Assembly: GCF_007828035.1 (NCBI RefSeq)
Contig: NZ_VITV01000001.1
Span: forward strand, 620,001-684,000
Direction of reading: 5' to 3'
Origin: Nitrospirillum amazonense
GTDB lineage: Bacteria > Pseudomonadota > Alphaproteobacteria > Azospirillales > Azospirillaceae
Length of the DNA stretch: 64,000 bases
The notes under the pieces were generated by a model. It worked only from the letters and a program-made list of their open reading frames with translations, searched no databases and was not told the origin of the DNA. A program made the translations under genes and the position numbers. This document shows, one piece after another, positions 18,671-27,607 of this stretch (position 1 is the stretch's first letter; every line of letters starts with the position of its first letter).

Positions 18671-19135
18671 CTACAGGCCCAGGTCGCTGAGGCCGGGGTG
18701 GTCATCCGGACGGCGGCCCAGCGGCCAGTGGAATTTGCGGTCCGCCTCCTTGATGGGGTGTTCATTGATGCTGGCGTGGCGCGCCCGCATCAGGCCGTCG
18801 GCGTCAAACTCCCAATTCTCATTGCCATAGGCGCGGAACCAGTTGCCGCTGTCGTCGCGATATTCGTACGCGAAGCGTACGGCAATGCGGTTTTCGGTGT
18901 ACGCCCAGATTTCCTTAATCAGCCGGTAGTCAAGTTCCTTGGCCCACTTGCGGGCCAGGAAGGCCTCGATGGCCGGGCGGCCGGTGACGAACTCCGCCCG
19001 GTTGCGCCAGCGGCTGTCGACCGTGTAGGCCTGCGCCACCTTGGCGGGATCGCGGCTGTTCCAGCCATCCTCGGCGGCGCGCACCTTCTGGATGGCGGTC
19101 TCCAACGTGAAAGGCGGCAGGGGCGGACGGGACAT
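18671..19135 (-). CDS. NTF2/SnoaL-like protein (DUF1348 family)
   Basis: A 154-residue single-domain protein of the nuclear transport factor 2-like fold, DUF1348 subgroup ([20 protein letters not shown], then [20 protein letters not shown], then [20 protein letters not shown] pieces). The start is set by GGAGG five bases before the ATG at 19135; an earlier ATG at 19147 lacks such a site. Family members are small cytoplasmic proteins whose biochemical role is unknown; they often sit next to TetR regulators, as here. Likely to be repressed by the downstream TetR protein through the inverted repeat in its promoter. Confidence 0.9.
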   Translation of the reverse strand: MSRPPLPPFTLETAIQKVRAAEDGWNSRDPAKVAQAYTVDSRWRNRAEFVTGRPAIEAFLARKWAKELDYRLIKEIWAYTENRIAVRFAYEYRDDSGNWFRAYGNENWEFDADGLMRARHASINEHPIKEADRKFHWPLGRRPDDHPGLSDLGL

Positions 19136-19157
19136 CGGAACCTCCATGGATTAGGGT

Positions 19158-19194
19158 TTGTACCAATCGGTACGTTGTGGACCGATTGGTACAA
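19158..19194. promoter_or_regulatory. Perfect inverted-repeat operator for the TetR-family protein
   Basis: The arms TTGTACCAATCGGT (19158-19171) and its exact reverse complement ACCGATTGGTACAA (19181-19194) flank a nine-base spacer. The site lies 23 bases before the start of the NTF2-like gene. Each arm also contains a smaller near-palindrome, GTACCAATCGGTAC-like, so two repressor dimers could bind. Confidence 0.8.
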
Positions 19195-19254
19195 TGAAGC
19201 CCAACCTTTAGCAAGGGGCTTTTTTGCCCCGTCCGCGTTTTCAGCAGGGAGTCG

Positions 19255-19932
19255 TCAAGCGACGGCGCGCAGCGGGGCCGCCACCGCCACCAGATCCTCG
19301 ATGCTGACCAGCGGCATGCCTTGGGTTTCGGCATACGCCACCAGGTCGGGCAGGCGGGCCATGCTGCCGTCGGGCTTCATCACCTCGCACAGCACGCCGG
19401 CGGGGATGCGACCCGCCCGGCGCACCAGGTCGATGGTGGCCTCGGTATGCCCGCGACGGGCCGCCAGCCCGCCGGGATGGGCGCGCAGGGGGAAGACGTG
19501 GCCGGGGCGGGCCAGGTCTTCCGGCTGGGCGCCATCGGCGATGGCCGTGCGGATGGTAGTGACACGGTCCGCGGCCGAGACACCGGTGGTGACGCCGGTC
19601 TTGGCCTCGATGCTGACGGTGAAGGCGGTGCCGTAGCGCGAGGAATTGGCGCCCACCATAGGCGGCAATTCCAGGACGCGGGCGTGTTCGTCGGTCAGCA
19701 CCAGGCAGACGATGCCGCTGCAATCACGGATCAGCAGCGCCATCTGTTCCACCGTCAGGCTGTCGGCGGCGTAGATGATGTCGCCTTCGTTTTCACGGTC
19801 GGCATCATCGACGACGATCACGCCCTGGCCCGCCTGGATGGCGGCCACGGCGCGGGCCACCCGGGTTTCGGCGTCGCCGAACCGGGACAGCAGATCGTCG
19901 TCATGGGCGGGGGTTTGGGAAATCTGACTCAA
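19255..19932 (-). CDS. ribB: 3,4-dihydroxy-2-butanone 4-phosphate synthase
   Basis: A 225-residue single-domain RibB that converts ribulose 5-phosphate to dihydroxybutanone phosphate and formate, the four-carbon precursor of riboflavin. The acidic loop [11 protein letters not shown] and the motif [12 protein letters not shown] carry the Mg and substrate ligands. The GTP cyclohydrolase II domain found in RibBA fusions is absent. The TTG at 19932 is preferred because GGAG lies eight bases upstream; the frame extends to another TTG at 19953 without such a site. The transcript carries an FMN riboswitch ending about 160 bases before the start, so expression should fall when FMN is plentiful. No other rib gene is in the window. 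Confidence 0.95.
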   Translation of the reverse strand: MSQISQTPAHDDDLLSRFGDAETRVARAVAAIQAGQGVIVVDDADRENEGDIIYAADSLTVEQMALLIRDCSGIVCLVLTDEHARVLELPPMVGANSSRYGTAFTVSIEAKTGVTTGVSAADRVTTIRTAIADGAQPEDLARPGHVFPLRAHPGGLAARRGHTEATIDLVRRAGRIPAGVLCEVMKPDGSMARLPDLVAYAETQGMPLVSIEDLVAVAAPLRAVA

Positions 19933-20092
19933 GGGTCTCACTCCGTTGAACAATCGGGCGAGCCTGAATCAGGGCAAAAAGAGACTATGGGCGAACGGGA
20001 GGTTCCCCCGAGGCAGACCCCATCCGCGGACGCGCGCCCAAACCCGAGGCCCGGCAGGGCCCCAGGGGGTGCGCCCGCACATCGCGGGCCGG

Positions 20093-20245
20093 CTCATCCT
20101 CTTCCATCCGGACTGTAACCGTCGGCCCCGGCATTTCACCGGGTCTGCTGACCCCGTGGGCGTTACCGCCCCCGGGCGCTCGCGGGCTCCCCCTCCATCA
20201 AGAGGGGATACCGCCGGTCGGGATTTTCACCCTGCCCTGAGAACA
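20093..20245 (-). ncRNA. FMN riboswitch (RFN element) upstream of ribB
   Basis: Read on the minus strand, the leader shows conserved RFN blocks in order: GGGCAGGGTGAAAATCCC, GACCGGCGGTA, AGCCCGCGAGC, GGTCAGCAGACCCGGTGAAA, GGGGCCGACGGTTACAGTCC and GGATGGAAGAGGAT. These are the hallmark junction sequences of the FMN aptamer. The expression platform lies in the ~160 bases between the element and ribB. No run of T residues is seen there, so control of translation by hiding the ribosome site is more likely than termination. Confidence 0.95.
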
Positions 20246-20284
20246 AGCGTGTCGCCATCCGGCGATGGCCGGATGACCTGTCGG

Positions 20285-20313
20285 ATAGGACAGGCCCGCG
20301 CCCACCCTGTCAA
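20285..20313 (-). promoter_or_regulatory. Probable sigma-70 promoter of the ribB leader
   Basis: On the minus strand a perfect -35 TTGACA (20308-20313) is followed 17 bases later by TCCTAT (20285-20290). Transcription would begin about 30 bases before the FMN riboswitch, the position expected for a riboswitch promoter. The -10 is weak. Confidence 0.5.
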
Positions 20314-20344
20314 CACGGGGACGGTTGGAATTTCCTCATGGGCC

Positions 20345-21265
20345 TTATGAGGGGCCCAGGCCTTGCGCCAAACGATCCAGGAAGCCCAGGGCGGGGCCGC
20401 CGGTGCGCAGCAGGCCTTTGTAGCGGGCCACCGGTTCCGGCACCGTGCGCAGGATGTGGGCGAACTGCGCCGCCTCGGTTGCGGTCAGGTCGGCCAGGGC
20501 GCGCTGATAGGTGCGGATGGTGAACAGCACGGCGCCGGTGGCGGGCAAGCGGCGCAGGGTCTGGCGTTCGATACGCAGGAACAGGCGGTGCGCGGCGTTG
20601 TCGGCGATGATGGCGCCATCGGCGGCGGTGTGCGCCACCTCATCCGGCTGGAACAGGGCAGAATCGTCGTTCAGGCCCCAGTTCATGCGCCATACCGGCC
20701 GTTCCGGCGCCAGGGTTTCCAGGAAGCGGTCCACCGGCCGCCCCAGTTTCTCGCCATACAGGGCGACGGGCGCGTGGATACCGGCCATGGGCCGCCCCAG
20801 CTTTTCATGCAGACGCCAACGGTTGGGAAAGCACAGCACGGCGGCCGCCAGCACCGGCACGCCATCAGAGTCCGGCAGCAACAGGCAAAGATCCTCCGCC
20901 ACCAGGCGGCCGGCGACCTCCAGCGGATTGGCGCCGGCGGCCGCCAAGTCCCATACCTCCCCGGTGATGTGGCAGGTGAAACGGTGCCCCTCGCGGGCGT
21001 AGGCACGCGGGAAGTGATGGGGCAGATGGTCCGCCAGCAACGCCAGCACTTCCCCCTGGGCCGCCTCGCTGCCCGGCAGGAAGCCGGTCACGGCCCCGTG
21101 CCGCTGGGCCAGCAGCTGGCGGCGCTGCGCCAGCAGGGCGGGGCAGCTGTCGTCCACCATCAGCCACCGGGCGGGGTCCAGGGCCATCAGGCCCATGGCC
21201 ATGCGCCAGTCGCCGCCGTTGAACGGCCAGCACGGCTGCTCCGGCGGCAGGTCCCAGGCGTTCAC
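20345..21265 (-). CDS. DUF3445 protein, heme-dependent oxidative N-demethylase family
   Basis: A 306-residue DUF3445 protein. Family members characterised include the heme-dependent oxidative N-demethylase and the alpha subunit of dimethylamine monooxygenase (DmmA). Recognisable pieces are WPFNGGDWRMAMGL near the start, the VLCFPNRWRLHEKLGRPM block near 165 and ETLAPERPVWRMNW near 205, and RIERQTLRRLPATGAVLFTIRTY near 250. The GTG at 21265 follows the KAS III stop by five bases, so the two genes are an operon. DmmB-D partners are absent, so the isolated one-protein enzyme type is more likely. An amine demethylase beside a ketosynthase is unusual; it might trim a methylated amino sugar or amino acid. 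Confidence 0.83.
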   Translation of the reverse strand: MNAWDLPPEQPCWPFNGGDWRMAMGLMALDPARWLMVDDSCPALLAQRRQLLAQRHGAVTGFLPGSEAAQGEVLALLADHLPHHFPRAYAREGHRFTCHITGEVWDLAAAGANPLEVAGRLVAEDLCLLLPDSDGVPVLAAAVLCFPNRWRLHEKLGRPMAGIHAPVALYGEKLGRPVDRFLETLAPERPVWRMNWGLNDDSALFQPDEVAHTAADGAIIADNAAHRLFLRIERQTLRRLPATGAVLFTIRTYQRALADLTATEAAQFAHILRTVPEPVARYKGLLRTGGPALGFLDRLAQGLGPS

Positions 21266-21270
21266 GGGCG

Positions 21271-22353
21271 TCAGACTTCCAGCGGCGCGAAATCGTCCGG
21301 CATCTCCGCCAGCGTGGGCTCGGCGATGGGCCCGACCTCCGCCACCAGGGTGCCCCAGGACCAGCCGACGCCGAAGCCGGCCATCAGCAGCTTCTTCGGA
21401 CCTTCCGCCAGCATGGGGCCCAGGCGATGGCAGATGGCCAGCGGGACGGAGGCCGAACTGGTGTTGCCGAATTTCTCCATGTCGATCAGGAAGCGCTCGG
21501 GCGCCGCCCCGATCTTCTTGCGGATGTGGTCCAGCATCATGCGGTTGGCCTGGTGCGGGACGATCATATCCAGATCGTCCAGCGTCACGCCGGCATGCTC
21601 CATGGCCTCGCGCAGCAGCGGCGGGACGGAGCGCAAGGTGAAGGTGAAGACCTCCGCCCCGTTCAGGTGCAGGCGGGCGTCGCGGTAGAGGCGCTTGTGC
21701 TCTTCCTCCGACCAGGGTTCCTCCCCCGGGATCAGGCAGTCGCGCTTGCCGCCGGCCTTGACGAAGATGTGCTTGGCCCCGCTGCCATCCGTACCCAGGA
21801 TGGCGTGGATGGGGGGGGCATCGGCATCCACCTCCAGCGCCGTGGCGCTGCCGGCGTCGCCGAACAGGGGAAGGGTGGCGCGGTCATCCGGGCGCAGCCA
21901 GCGGGCGGAATTGTCACCGGCCAGCACCAGGGCACGCCGCGCCGTGCTGCCGCCCAAGAGGCGCGCCGCCATCCAGGTACCGTAGGCGAAGCCGGAACAG
22001 CCCAGCGGCACGTCGAAGGCCGCCGTGCTGGTGGGCAGGCCCAGGCGCCGCTGCATGACCGCGGCGGTGACGGGCAGCACGTAATCAGCATCCTGGCTGA
22101 CGAAGATCAGGAGATCGACCGAGGCCGGGTCCCAGCCCAGCTGTTGCATTAGCCCCTCGGCCGCCGCCACGCACATGTCGGACGCCATGTAGGGCCGGGG
22201 CAGCAGACGCCGCTCCGCCACGCCGATGGTGGCGTAGAGCTTCTTCGCCTCATCTTCCGTGAACAGGGTGTGGTCTTCCAGATAGGAATGCCGTTCCTTC
22301 GGCACCACGGCCCGGAAGCCCTTGATCCGCACGCCTTCGACGATGGCCTTCAC
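21271..22353 (-). CDS. 3-oxoacyl-ACP synthase III-like enzyme
   Basis: A 360-residue thiolase-fold condensing enzyme. The triad is complete: Cys119 in PLGCSGFAYG, His267 in PHQANRMM and Asn297 in FGNTSSASVP. KAS III enzymes condense a short acyl-CoA with malonyl-ACP. The divergence from housekeeping FabH and the placement opposite pseG suggest a dedicated role. KAS III-like genes recur in flagellin and LPS sugar clusters where unusual N-acyl groups occur. It leads an operon with the DUF3445 gene (five-base gap). With the FabG-like SDR and two ACPs elsewhere it could supply a 3-hydroxyacyl group for an amino sugar; this is inference. Confidence 0.92.
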   Translation of the reverse strand: MKAIVEGVRIKGFRAVVPKERHSYLEDHTLFTEDEAKKLYATIGVAERRLLPRPYMASDMCVAAAEGLMQQLGWDPASVDLLIFVSQDADYVLPVTAAVMQRRLGLPTSTAAFDVPLGCSGFAYGTWMAARLLGGSTARRALVLAGDNSARWLRPDDRATLPLFGDAGSATALEVDADAPPIHAILGTDGSGAKHIFVKAGGKRDCLIPGEEPWSEEEHKRLYRDARLHLNGAEVFTFTLRSVPPLLREAMEHAGVTLDDLDMIVPHQANRMMLDHIRKKIGAAPERFLIDMEKFGNTSSASVPLAICHRLGPMLAEGPKKLLMAGFGVGWSWGTLVAEVGPIAEPTLAEMPDDFAPLEV

Positions 22354-22428
22354 CGCAACCCGCCCTGAGAGAAGTGTCCTTAGCTGCTATACTATGGCCA
22401 TTCCCGCCCCGATGCCAAAGGCCCTCTG

Positions 22429-23490
22429 TTGAGCACCATCCTGATCCGCGCCGACGCCACCGCGTCCATGGGCACCGGCCACGTCATGCGCTGCCTGTCG
22501 GTGGCGGAGGCCCTGAAGGAACGGGGGATATCACCCCTGTTCGCCGCCGTGGACCTGCCGCCGGCCCTGGCGCATCGCCTGGATGCCGCCGGCTTCGGCG
22601 TAAGCCTGGTGCCGGGCCCGGCGGCAAGCGGGGCGGATCTGGCCGGCCTGGCCGAACAGATCCGCCGGCACCACGCCGGCGCCGTGATCCTGGACGGTTA
22701 TCACTTCAACGATGACTATCGTGCCGGACTGGCGGCGCTGGGCAAACCGGTCATGGCCTTCGATGACGGGCCGGGGACGCGGCCCTTGCACGCCCATATG
22801 ATCGTGAACGCCGGCGCCGCCGTGGACGCCGCCGCCTATCGGGCCGCCAACCCGCATGCGGTCCTGGCGCTGGGGCCCGCCTATGCCCCCCTGCGGGCGG
22901 AGTTCCGCCGGGCGCGCGGCCAGGCCCTGCCCCCCCTGGACAGCCGCGGCCGCCTATTGCTGACCTTCGGCGGCACCGACCCGGCGGGCCTGACGCTGCC
23001 CTGCCTGAAGCGCCTGGCCCCGGCCCTGCCCGCCGGCGTCGGCCTGGACGTGGTGGTGGGCGGCAGCAACCCCAACACCGACTGCATCCGCACCGCCGGA
23101 GACCGCTACCCCAACACGGTTGTCCATGTGGAAACACCGCGCATGGCCGACCTGATGCGCGAGGCCGGCCTGGCCCTGTCCGCCGCCGGCGGCACGCTGG
23201 GGGAGCTGGCCTGCCTGACGGTGCCCACGCTGCTGGTGGTGGTGGCGGACAACCAGGCCAGCAGTGCCGGCGCGGTGGCGGCATCGGGCAAGGCCCGAGT
23301 CATCGATGCACGCAGCATGGACAAGGCCGAGGCGGCGGAGCGCATCACGGCCGACGCCCTGGCGCTATGGGCCGATGCCGACGCACGCGCGGCCCTGAGC
23401 CACCGTATAGGCGAGGGCGATGACGGCCACCTGGTGGATGGGTTGGGCGCGGTGCGCATCGCCGACGCGTTGCTGGCCCTGCCAGGCTGA
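22429..23490 (+). CDS. pseG: PseG, UDP-2,4-diacetamido-2,4,6-trideoxy-altropyranose hydrolase
   Basis: A 353-residue GT-B-like nucleotide-sugar hydrolase of the PseG family. The N-terminal GTGHVMRCLSVAEALKERG motif holds the catalytic histidine, and the C-terminal half has LLTFGGTDPAG and the SAAGGTLGELACLTVP nucleotide-binding motif. PseG removes UDP to release 2,4-diacetamido-2,4,6-trideoxy-L-altrose, the substrate of PseI. The start is TTG at 22429; nearby ATG codons are in other frames and AAGG lies seven bases upstream. It is divergent from the KAS III operon across 75 bases, and the SNF2-family gene follows 19 bases after its stop. Confidence 0.92.
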   Translation: MSTILIRADATASMGTGHVMRCLSVAEALKERGISPLFAAVDLPPALAHRLDAAGFGVSLVPGPAASGADLAGLAEQIRRHHAGAVILDGYHFNDDYRAGLAALGKPVMAFDDGPGTRPLHAHMIVNAGAAVDAAAYRAANPHAVLALGPAYAPLRAEFRRARGQALPPLDSRGRLLLTFGGTDPAGLTLPCLKRLAPALPAGVGLDVVVGGSNPNTDCIRTAGDRYPNTVVHVETPRMADLMREAGLALSAAGGTLGELACLTVPTLLVVVADNQASSAGAVAASGKARVIDARSMDKAEAAERITADALALWADADARAALSHRIGEGDDGHLVDGLGAVRIADALLALPG

Positions 23491-23509
23491 TCGCCGTTAT
23501 GGTCGCCGC

Positions 23510-26500
23510 ATGACCCCGCCCGATCTCGACGCGCTTTCGCCGCTAGACCGCATCCTGCTGCGCCTTATCGCCCTGATCGGCCCGCTGCCGCCGGCCCGCG
23601 CGCTGCTGGATTGCCTGAACCAGGCGCGCGTTAGTCCGGCGCTCTGGACCCATGAGGCGTTGACCGAGGCGCAGAACAGCCTGCGCCGACACGGCCTGCT
23701 GAACAACAAGATGGCCTGCGCGCCCGCGCTGGCCCACACCGTGGCGACCACGGCGCTCGAAACGGCGGAGGGCAAGGCCCTGGCCATCGCCATCCGCACC
23801 CAGTTGCCCGGCGACTCGAAAAGCTATTGGGACCCCAAGCTGGTGGAGATCGATTTCGCGCGTGGCCTGAGGTTGGCCGCGTTGCAGAACGATGGGGCGG
23901 AGGTCCAGCGCCTGCTGGGCCTGGTCAGGCGTCCCGCCCATGCGCTGCCGGAGCTGTTCAATCGCCATTTCACGCTGGTGCCGCTGGGGGTCGACTGGCT
24001 GGCCGGACGCGCGCCGGTGATCCAGGCGACGCTGCTGGCGGCGAAGCTCGGCCATTGGATGGCCACGGCGGAAATGTCGCCGGATTTACCGGCCCTGGTG
24101 GACCACGCCCAGGCGCACCCGATCCTGCGCCGCGATTGCTTCACCCTGATCGCCGACTTCCGGCTGTTGAGCGGGCAATTGCCAGCGTTGCAAGCGTTGC
24201 TGGCGGATGCGCCGACGCCGGAGGCGGCCCTGCCCTATGCCGCCGCCCACGCCCTGCTGTCGGAGGACGCGCCCCGGGCCCGTGCGCTGTTCGGCGAGGC
24301 CGTGACGCAGCACCGCCGGGCCCTGCGCAAACGCAAGGGCGGCCTGCCTGGACACCTTGGCGTGCTGCATCTGTGTGCGCAATTGGCTGGGGGCGACCCG
24401 GCCCAGCACGCCGCCATCCCCGCCCTGGCGCAGGACATGGCCCAGGCGGGGCAGATCCCCCTGGGCTCCATGGCCGTCGAGGCCCTGGCCAGCCTGGCCG
24501 CCAACAAGCCGGAAGCGGCGCTGAACGGCGTGAAATGGTTGCTGAGCGCCACCGACACCATGGCACGGCCCTCCCCCCTGGGCCTAGGGCTGGTGGCCGT
24601 GGCGGCGGCCGTGGTGGATGCGACGCTAGCCCGCCAGCATGCCGACGCCTGGGACCAGTGGTTCCGCCATCTGGCCCCCACCATGCCCCTGGCCGCCGAC
24701 CTGATGGCGGAGGTGCTGGCCCGGGTGGCCAACGACCCGACCCCCTATCAAACCCATCTGGCGCGGCCCGACAGGTGGGTGACGCTGCGCTTCTTGACCC
24801 TGCTGCCGGTCAAGGAACCGTGGGAGCGGGCGCTGGAGAGCCTGGAGGTGCTGCTGGAACCGCCGGCGCCGGTAGAAAAGAAGATGACGGGCAAGCGCCT
24901 GGCCTGGCTGGTCGATCCCAGCAGCGGCGCGGTGGAGCCGGTGGAACAGGTGCAGCAGCGCGGCCCGACCAAAAGCCCGACCCAGGGCTGGAGCGTAGGC
25001 CGGCCCATCCCGCTGAAGCGCCTGTACCAGGGTGACGCCCAGCTGAGCTATCTGGATGAGTTCGACCGGCGGGTCATCGCCACCATCGCCCGCGATTACG
25101 ACGGCTGGGGCCACGGCCGCTCCCGCTACGACTATTTTCTGCCACCACGCGACACGCTGCCGGCCCTGGTGGGCCATCCCCGCGTGTTCTATCGCCGCCA
25201 GCCGGGACCGCCGGTGGAGCTGGTGCTGGCGCGGCCGGAGCTGGTGCTGGCCGGCACCCGGGGCGGCTACCGCCTGGCCCTGTCGCATCCGGCCGAAGAG
25301 GTGGACGCCATCATCGAGGTGGAGGGGCCCACCCGCTGGCGTGTGGTGGTGATCGACGACAAGGCCGTGGCGGCGGGCAAGCTGCTGGGCGCGGACGGCA
25401 TCACCGTGCCGGCCATGGCGCGCGACCGCCTGGCCGCCATCGCGCGCTCCCGCATGCCCGACCTGCCGGTGCGGGTGGAGGCCGCCGACCTGGACGAGGG
25501 CCGGACGGAGGCGGGCGACCCCGCCCCGGTGGTGCGGCTGCGCCTGCTGGACCCTGGTTTGAAGGTCTCGCTGGTCGTGCGGCCGCTGGGCCCCGATGGC
25601 CCCCATTTCGCACCGGGCCAGGGCAGCCGGCGCGTCACCGGCAACGGCCGGCGCGCCCTGCGCGACTTGGCGGCGGAGGAACGCCTGGCCCAGGCCCTGG
25701 CCGACGCCTGCTTCAGCCTGGGTGGCGAAGGCCGGGAATGGGAGCTGGAAGGCCTGAGCGCCGCGCTGGAATTCCTGAGCGAGCTGAAGGCCCTGCCCCA
25801 ACCGCCGGCCCTGGAGTGGCCGGAGGGGCAGAAGCTGACCCTGCGCGGCGACGAGGCCGGCACCAGCCATTTCAGCACCACAGTCAAAAGCACCGAAAGC
25901 TGGTTCGCCGTGGCCGGGACCCTGAAGCTGGACGAAGGGCTGGTGCTGGACCTGAAGGATTTGCTGATCCGGCTGGAGGACGCGCCCGGCCGTTTCGTGC
26001 CCCTGGGCGACGGCCAGTTCGTGGCCCTGGACCGCCATTTCCGCCAGCAGCTGGATCGCCTGCTGCGCATTGGGGGAACAAAGGTGCCGCGCGCGGCCGG
26101 TACCGCCCTGCGCGGCCTGGTCGAGGAAGCGGCCTCGGCCCAGGTGGACCAGGCTTGGCGCGCCTTCATCCAGAACCTGGACGACGCGGCGGCCTGGCAG
26201 CCGCGCCTACCCAACGGCCTGACCGCCGAACTACGCGACTACCAGGCGGAGGGTTATTTCTGGATGAGCCGGCTGGCGCGCCTGGGGGCGGGCGCCCTGC
26301 TGGCCGATGACATGGGCCTGGGCAAGACGGTGCAGGCGATAGCCCTGATGGCGGCCAAGGCCGGCGACGGCCCCATGCTGGTGGTGGCCCCCACCTCCGT
26401 CGCCGGCAACTGGCAATCGGAACTGGCGCGCTTCGCCCCCGGCCTGACCGTCCACCGCCTGGCCGAGACGGGCGGGCGGCAGGAGGTGCTGCGCGCCCTG

Positions 26501-27601
26501 GGGCCCGGCGACGTGCTGGTCACCACCTATGGCCTGCTGGTGCGGGAGGAAGCCTTGCTGGCGGCCGTGCCCTGGGCCGTGGCCGTGCTGGATGAGGCGC
26601 AGGCCATCAAGAACCCGGATACGCGCCGCGCCCAGGCCGCCCGCGCGGTGAACGCCGGCTTCCGCCTGGCCCTGACCGGCACGCCGGTGGAAAACGACCT
26701 GGAAGAGCTGTGGAGCCTGTTCCAGTTCACCAACCCCGGCGTGCTGGGCAGCCGCAAGACCTTCGCCCAGCGCTTCGGCACGCCCATCCAGGCGGCGCGC
26801 AGCCCTGGCGCCCGCGCGGCCCTGCGCGCGGTGGTCCAACCCTTCCTGCTGCGCCGGACCAAGGGCGCCGTGCTGGCCGAACTGCCGCCGCGCACGGAGC
26901 AGACCCTGCTGGTCGAGCGTGGGGCGGAGGAGATCGCCTTTTACGAAGCGTTGCGCCGCCGCGCCTTGGAAAAACTGGAGGAGATGTCGGGAGAGCGATC
27001 CCGCATCCATATCCTGGCGGAGATCACGCGCCTGCGGCAGGCCTGCTGCCACCCCGACCTGGTGGCGGCCGACGCGCACCTGCCCTCGGCCAAGCTGGAC
27101 GCCTTCCTGGAACTGGTGGAAGAACTGCGCGAGGGCGGCCACCGCGCCCTGGTGTTCAGTCAGTTCATCGGCCACCTGGACCGCGTGCGCACCGCCCTGG
27201 ACCGCATGGGCGTCACCTATCAACTGCTGGACGGCAGCCTGGCGGCGGCGGAGCGGCAGCGGCGGGTGGCGGCCTTCCAGGCGGGCGAGGGCGATCTGTT
27301 CCTGATCAGCCTGAAGGCCGGCGGCGTGGGCCTGAACCTGACGGCGGCCGACTATGTCATCCACCTGGACCCCTGGTGGAACCCGGCCGTGGAGGACCAG
27401 GCCTCCGATCGCGCCCACCGCATCGGCCAGCGCCGGCCGGTGACCATCTATCGCCTGATCCTGAAGGGCAGCATCGAGGAGGGCATCGTGGCCCTGCACG
27501 GTCGCAAGCGCGACCTGGCCGACGCCCTGTTGCAGGACGCCGACACCGCTGGGTACTTGTCGGATGAGGATCTGCTGGCCCTGATCCGGGGTGTGGGGTG
27601 A
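23510..27601 (+). CDS. Large SNF2/HepA-family DNA-dependent ATPase
   Basis: A 1363-residue protein. The C-terminal ~450 residues are a SNF2 motor: Walker A in DDMGLGKTVQ near 932, Walker B DEAQAIKN near 1028, TGTPVEN near 1050, SQFIGHLD near 1213 and AHRIGQRRPVTIYRL near 1303. The N-terminal ~900 residues are alanine/leucine-rich with helical repeat character up to ~450 and a beta-rich region (~600-720), and contain no catalytic motif I recognise. SNF2 proteins of this kind remodel protein-DNA complexes; chromosomal members recycle RNA polymerase. The ATG at 23510 is 19 bases after pseG. I see no methylase or nuclease partner, so a defence role is not supported here. Confidence 0.93.
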   Translation: MTPPDLDALSPLDRILLRLIALIGPLPPARALLDCLNQARVSPALWTHEALTEAQNSLRRHGLLNNKMACAPALAHTVATTALETAEGKALAIAIRTQLPGDSKSYWDPKLVEIDFARGLRLAALQNDGAEVQRLLGLVRRPAHALPELFNRHFTLVPLGVDWLAGRAPVIQATLLAAKLGHWMATAEMSPDLPALVDHAQAHPILRRDCFTLIADFRLLSGQLPALQALLADAPTPEAALPYAAAHALLSEDAPRARALFGEAVTQHRRALRKRKGGLPGHLGVLHLCAQLAGGDPAQHAAIPALAQDMAQAGQIPLGSMAVEALASLAANKPEAALNGVKWLLSATDTMARPSPLGLGLVAVAAAVVDATLARQHADAWDQWFRHLAPTMPLAADLMAEVLARVANDPTPYQTHLARPDRWVTLRFLTLLPVKEPWERALESLEVLLEPPAPVEKKMTGKRLAWLVDPSSGAVEPVEQVQQRGPTKSPTQGWSVGRPIPLKRLYQGDAQLSYLDEFDRRVIATIARDYDGWGHGRSRYDYFLPPRDTLPALVGHPRVFYRRQPGPPVELVLARPELVLAGTRGGYRLALSHPAEEVDAIIEVEGPTRWRVVVIDDKAVAAGKLLGADGITVPAMARDRLAAIARSRMPDLPVRVEAADLDEGRTEAGDPAPVVRLRLLDPGLKVSLVVRPLGPDGPHFAPGQGSRRVTGNGRRALRDLAAEERLAQALADACFSLGGEGREWELEGLSAALEFLSELKALPQPPALEWPEGQKLTLRGDEAGTSHFSTTVKSTESWFAVAGTLKLDEGLVLDLKDLLIRLEDAPGRFVPLGDGQFVALDRHFRQQLDRLLRIGGTKVPRAAGTALRGLVEEAASAQVDQAWRAFIQNLDDAAAWQPRLPNGLTAELRDYQAEGYFWMSRLARLGAGALLADDMGLGKTVQAIALMAAKAGDGPMLVVAPTSVAGNWQSELARFAPGLTVHRLAETGGRQEVLRALGPGDVLVTTYGLLVREEALLAAVPWAVAVLDEAQAIKNPDTRRAQAARAVNAGFRLALTGTPVENDLEELWSLFQFTNPGVLGSRKTFAQRFGTPIQAARSPGARAALRAVVQPFLLRRTKGAVLAELPPRTEQTLLVERGAEEIAFYEALRRRALEKLEEMSGERSRIHILAEITRLRQACCHPDLVAADAHLPSAKLDAFLELVEELREGGHRALVFSQFIGHLDRVRTALDRMGVTYQLLDGSLAAAERQRRVAAFQAGEGDLFLISLKAGGVGLNLTAADYVIHLDPWWNPAVEDQASDRAHRIGQRRPVTIYRLILKGSIEEGIVALHGRKRDLADALLQDADTAGYLSDEDLLALIRGVG

Positions 27602-27607
27602 ATCCGC

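Noticed and set aside
24626-26038. 470-codon minus-strand frame inside the SNF2 gene
   Set aside because: Composition is typical of a shadow frame and the SNF2 reading frame is continuous through it.
23510-27601. SNF2 gene as part of a defence island
   Set aside because: No methylase, nuclease, protease or other defence partner is found on either side.
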